7,374 nt of DNA from contig JASHXM010000081.1 of the NCBI GenBank assembly GCA_030043545.1, positions 1 through 7,374 on the forward strand, read 5' to 3'. Both the position numbers and the translations under genes were made by a program. Positions within the stretch are counted from its first letter, which is position 1; every line of letters begins with the position of its first letter. Origin of the DNA: Thermoplasmata archaeon. GTDB lineage: Archaea; Thermoplasmatota; Thermoplasmata; Lutacidiplasmatales; UBA184. This document shows positions 4,777 to 7,374 of the stretch, piece by piece. Under the pieces are notes generated by a model. The model worked only from the letters and a program-made list of their open reading frames with translations. It did no database searches and was not told the DNA's origin.

Positions 4777-6879
4777 ATGACCGCTCTCCGGGTTGAGCGG
4801 ACCTCCGCTCGAACGCCGACCGTCTGGGCGATAGGGCTCTTCGCGAGCCTCGCGCTCCTCGCCGTGGTCCCTGCGGCCCTCGGGGCCGTGCCGAACGTCG
4901 CCATCGGCAGCCACGGCCCGTCCGTGAGCCGCGACACCGGGGCCCCCACGGCGGCACCGGCCGTCGTGCCGCTCGCCGCGGACCCCGTGCTCCCGCAGGT
5001 CGTCGCCACCGTGAACGTCGGCTCGGGTCCGATCACCTCGGTCTACGACAGCGTCAACGGTCTCGTCTACGTCGTCAACTCGGTCTCCAACAACGTCTCG
5101 GTGCTCAACGGCACGACCGTGGTCGGCACGGTCGACGTCGCGGCGGCGCCGAACTCGACGGCGGTCGTGGCGGGCGAGCCCGATGCGGCGGTCGTGGACC
5201 CGGAGAACGGCCACGTCTACGTCGTCGACCGGGTCTCGTTCGAGGCGCCGGGCGGCGCCGTCGCCGTGATCCAGGGCACCACCGAGATCGCGCTCAAGTC
5301 GGTGGGCCGGCTCCCGGTCGCGGCCGCCTTCGACGGCGCGGACGGTTCGGTCTACGTCGCGAACTCCGCCTCGAACAACGTCTCGATCCTCTCCGGGCTC
5401 ACCGTGTCGGCGAACGTCGCCGTCGCCCCTCACCCGGTCGCGGTCGTCTTCGACCCGATGGACGCCGAGATGTACGTGGCGGACCGGCAGGGCAACGCCG
5501 TCTCGGTCCTCTCGGGCGGCGCCGTGGTCGCCAGTCTCCCAGCCGGTGTCCAGCCCCAGTCCCTCGCCTACGATCCGGCGACGGGCGACGTCTACGTCGC
5601 GAACAACGGCTCGGCGAGCGCGACCGTCCTCTCCGGGCTCGCCCAGGTCGGCACGGCACCGGCCGGCGCCAACCCGGGATCGGCGACGTACGACCCGGTG
5701 AACGAGGCCGTCGTCGTGGGCAACGCCAACGCGAGCACCGTCACCTTCCTCCAGGGGGTCGCCTCGGTCGCGACCGCGCCGACGGGTCCCGGGCCGACCG
5801 GGATCGGGGTCAACTCCGCGAACGGCTACGTCTACGTCCCGTCGCTCACCGACGCGTCGGTGGCCGTGCTCGACGGCACCGTCCCGCTCGGCAGCGTTCC
5901 CGTCGGGAGCGGCCCGAGCTCCGCGACGTTCGACCCGGTCTCCCTCGCCACCTACGTGACGAACTCGAACGGGCACACCGTGAGCGTGCTCGAGACCGCC
6001 TATCCGCTCTACTTCAACGAGACCGGTCTACCGGCCGCGAGCGAGTGGTCGGTCGCACTCCCGACGTCCTCCCAGTCGTCGAACGGCTCGTCGATCGAGT
6101 TCGGCGTGCTCCCGGGATCGTACGCCTATGCGGTCACCGGACCGGCCCATTACCACGTCGTCTCGACGACCCCGCCGTCCCCGGTGACCGTGGGGGCGGC
6201 GCCCGCGGGCGTCTCGGTCGTCTTCGCCCCGTCCGTCGCCGCTACGAACTACACCGTCACGTTCCTCGAGAGCGGCCTCCCGACGATGTGTGAGCGCGGG
6301 ACGTCGTGGTCGGTGACCCTCGGGAACACGACCGAGAGCACGACCGGCGATGCGATCGTCTTCACCGTCCCGAACGGCACGTACAACTACTCGATCCAGG
6401 CCCCCCAGGGGTACTCGGTCGCCTCGTCCACCCCGGCCTCCCCGGTCGGGGTCGCCGGCGCGAACGTGACGGTCCAGGTCGACTTCGTCCGGTGCGGCTG
6501 CTCCGGCTGCCCGACGACCTCGACGTTCTCGGTCACGTTCGTCGAGCAGGGGCTCCGCTGGGGGACGACGTGGTGCGTGACGCTCGGCTCGACCGTCTGC
6601 TCCGACACCCAGACGATCCGCTTCTCCGGGCTCTCGAACGGCGTCTACGACTTCACCGTCGGCAACGTCTCGGGGTTCACGGCGAACCCGTCTTCGGGCT
6701 CCGTTACCCTGCACGACCGCGACGCGACCGTCCCGATCGACTTCACCGCGAACCGCCAGCACCACGGCGGGGGCGGCGGCGGTTGCGGTGGGGGACGGGG
6801 CGGGAACGGCGGCGGTGGCGGCGGAGGGGGCGGCTGGACCGTCGGCCGGTCACCGGCCTACCTCCCCCACGACGGATAG
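4777..6879 (+). CDS. Secreted YVTN-repeat beta-propeller protein with ESGLP modules and Gly/Cys-rich tail
   Basis: ATG 4777 gives 700 residues. Residues 1-37 are a signal peptide (basic RVERTSAR, hydrophobic core IGLFASLALLAVV, cleavage near ALGA). Residues about 85-408 hold eight YVTN-type repeats of about 40 residues, each of the form 'YDP-x-x-G-x-VYVxN-x-x-S-N-x-VSVL-x-G'; examples are VYDSVNGLVYVVNSVSNNVSVL and FDPMDAEMYVADRQGNAVSVL. Such repeats build beta-propellers that bind proteins or sugars at cell surfaces. The strand before repeat one (VVATVNV) could close the ring. Three modules follow near 409 (FNETGLP), 492 (FLESGLP) and 584 (FVEQGLR), like those of the upstream thermopsin. Cysteines cluster at 505, 573, 575, 578, 600 and 608. 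Residues 664-686 are almost all Gly, then WTVGRSPAYLPHDG ends the protein. No enzyme motif and no C-terminal membrane helix are visible. A surface adhesion or scaffold role is inferred. Confidence 0.85.
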   Translation: MTALRVERTSARTPTVWAIGLFASLALLAVVPAALGAVPNVAIGSHGPSVSRDTGAPTAAPAVVPLAADPVLPQVVATVNVGSGPITSVYDSVNGLVYVVNSVSNNVSVLNGTTVVGTVDVAAAPNSTAVVAGEPDAAVVDPENGHVYVVDRVSFEAPGGAVAVIQGTTEIALKSVGRLPVAAAFDGADGSVYVANSASNNVSILSGLTVSANVAVAPHPVAVVFDPMDAEMYVADRQGNAVSVLSGGAVVASLPAGVQPQSLAYDPATGDVYVANNGSASATVLSGLAQVGTAPAGANPGSATYDPVNEAVVVGNANASTVTFLQGVASVATAPTGPGPTGIGVNSANGYVYVPSLTDASVAVLDGTVPLGSVPVGSGPSSATFDPVSLATYVTNSNGHTVSVLETAYPLYFNETGLPAASEWSVALPTSSQSSNGSSIEFGVLPGSYAYAVTGPAHYHVVSTTPPSPVTVGAAPAGVSVVFAPSVAATNYTVTFLESGLPTMCERGTSWSVTLGNTTESTTGDAIVFTVPNGTYNYSIQAPQGYSVASSTPASPVGVAGANVTVQVDFVRCGCSGCPTTSTFSVTFVEQGLRWGTTWCVTLGSTVCSDTQTIRFSGLSNGVYDFTVGNVSGFTANPSSGSVTLHDRDATVPIDFTANRQHHGGGGGGCGGGRGGNGGGGGGGGGWTVGRSPAYLPHDG
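5029..6000 (+). repeat. Eight tandem YVTN-type beta-propeller repeats
   Basis: The repeats are anchored on VYDSVNG, VVDPENG, AFDGADG, VFDPMDA, AYDPATG, TYDPVNE, GVNSANG and TFDPVSL. They share protein pattern and some DNA phrases, such as GTCTACGTCGCGAAC in repeats 3 and 5 and CTCTCCGGGCTC after them. Repeat 2 is longer, with an insertion around SFEAPGG. Repeat 6 has a diverged core (VVVGNANAS). The last repeat passes straight into the first ESGLP-type module. Confidence 0.8.
6766..6834 (+). repeat. Poly-glycine low-complexity tract in the propeller protein tail
   Basis: Twenty-three codons encode Gly almost throughout, interrupted only by one Cys, one Arg and one Asn, and preceded by two His. 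GGC and GGG/GGA/GGT codons are mixed, so it is not a simple trinucleotide slip array, but it is still a likely site for length variation or base-calling trouble. In related archaeal surface proteins such tracts commonly link the ectodomain to a membrane anchor; here no anchor follows. Confidence 0.8.
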
Positions 6880-6888
6880 GCCGGCCCT

Positions 6889-6912
6889 CCGTCCGCAGGG
6901 CGGAACGGCTTT
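6889..6912 (+). terminator. Possible terminator hairpin after the propeller gene
   Basis: CCGTCCGC (6889-6896) can pair with GCGG-A-ACGG (6900-6908) around a three-base loop, with a single bulged A, and is followed by CTTT (6909-6912). It begins nine bases after the stop codon of the propeller gene and ends before the next gene's GTG at 6940. The T run is short, so this is a weak call. The same CTTT also sits about 27-31 bases before the GTG and could belong to a degenerate promoter. Confidence 0.35.
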
Positions 6913-6939
6913 CCCCGCCTGCGGCTCGGAGCCGGCCCG

Positions 6940-7374
6940 GTGGACGACCTCCGGTACGCCCTCCGCATCGAGCTCGCCGCCGACTCGCTCGCGTACGTGG
7001 GCCGAGTTTCGATCTCGGCCCGCGAGCTTCCCCGGTCGCTCACCCTCGACACGATCGGCCACTCGATCCGCTCGGTCACCTCGGGCGGCACGGCCGTTCC
7101 GTTCCACCCCCGCACCGCTCCTCCCGGCCTGGAGGTCGGGCCGATCCCCACCGGGGCACGGTCGATCGAGATCGAGTACACCGGTGCCGCGGACGACCGG
7201 GGGGTCCGGGGCCTGTTCGTCTCCCCGCTCGGGGCTGGTCGTCTGCTGAGCACCTACTTTGAGCCCGCCGCGGCCCGGCGGTTCCTTCCGTGCCTCGACC
7301 GCCCCGACGCGAAGGCCGTCTTCGAGCTCGAGGTCGTCGCGCCGAGCGAGCTCACCGTCCTCACCAATACGTCG
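6940..7374 (+). CDS. M1-family (aminopeptidase N / tricorn interacting factor-like) aminopeptidase, N-terminal part (partial)
   Basis: A GTG at 6940 opens 145 codons without a stop to the window edge; no in-frame ATG, GTG or TTG lies in the gap after the preceding gene. The protein starts DDLRYALRIELAADSL, and near residue 104 has STYFEPAAARRFLP followed by CLDRPDAKAVFELEV and APSELTVLTNTS. This is the hallmark of the M1 N-terminal beta domain ('F-E-x-x-x-A-R-R-x-x-P-C-x-D-x-P-x-x-K-A-x-F'). M1 enzymes are zinc aminopeptidases that trim peptides from the N-terminus; Thermoplasma factors F2/F3, which act on tricorn protease products, begin in the same compact way. The substrate-anchoring GxMEN and zinc-binding HExxH motifs would lie beyond the edge, so activity cannot be judged here. 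There is no signal peptide, so it is probably cytosolic. There is no clear Shine-Dalgarno before the GTG. Confidence 0.9.
   Translation, partial: MDDLRYALRIELAADSLAYVGRVSISARELPRSLTLDTIGHSIRSVTSGGTAVPFHPRTAPPGLEVGPIPTGARSIEIEYTGAADDRGVRGLFVSPLGAGRLLSTYFEPAAARRFLPCLDRPDAKAVFELEVVAPSELTVLTNTS

Noticed and set aside
4282..5976. A 564-codon open frame on the minus strand, opposite the propeller gene
   Set aside because: It has the same Arg/Asp/Gly-rich antisense composition and overlaps the SSB end, the small protein and the propeller gene, all of which have better evidence.
6306..7262. A 318-codon plus-strand frame across the end of the propeller gene
   Set aside because: It is Arg/Pro-rich, crosses two supported genes and the intergenic hairpin, and shows no domain; it is a shadow of GC-rich coding DNA.

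Overview
The window is high-GC DNA that reads as an uncultivated archaeon, most likely in or near the Thermoplasmata (Thermoplasmatota). The lineage is inferred from gene content: a thermopsin-family acid protease, surface proteins carrying repeated 'F-x-E-S-G-L-P-x-G-x-x-W' modules, a one-OB-fold archaeal SSB, and an M1 aminopeptidase resembling Thermoplasma tricorn-interacting factors. Promoter elements, where visible, are archaeal TATA-like. The codons are strongly C/G-ending, which creates very long but empty antisense frames.

Layout, left to right. (1) The first 154 bases hold the start of a leftward gene cut by the window edge. It resembles a widespread alpha-helical family often labelled squalene cyclase/prenyltransferase-like. 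(2) About 250 bp of divergent intergenic DNA carries TATA-like elements. (3) Bases 407-3835 encode a very large secreted thermopsin protease with a beta-helix region and three C-terminal ESGLP modules. It ends at a strong hairpin followed by a pyrimidine/T-rich tract. (4) A small OB-fold ssDNA-binding protein follows at 4031-4351. It has no ATG/GTG/TTG start, but an excellent Shine-Dalgarno sits before a CTG. (5) Next is a 93-residue protein of uncertain, perhaps HicB-like, fold. (6) Bases 4777-6879 encode a secreted beta-propeller protein with eight YVTN-type repeats, three ESGLP modules, a cysteine cluster and a poly-glycine tail. (7) A short hairpin separates it from the start of an M1-family aminopeptidase that runs off the right edge.

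How the genes fit together: the thermopsin and the propeller protein are both predicted to be exported and share the same accessory module, so they probably belong to one extracellular or cell-surface system. The M1 aminopeptidase is probably cytosolic, having no signal peptide, and could finish digestion of imported peptides. Together with thermopsin this suggests a protein/peptide-degrading lifestyle, although adjacency alone does not prove a pathway. The SSB is a housekeeping gene between the two surface-protein genes. I see no CRISPR array, transposon, tRNA or rRNA. No clearly new defence or mobile system is present. The most unusual points are the CTG-initiated SSB, the shared modules, and the anchorless Gly/Cys-rich tail of the propeller protein.
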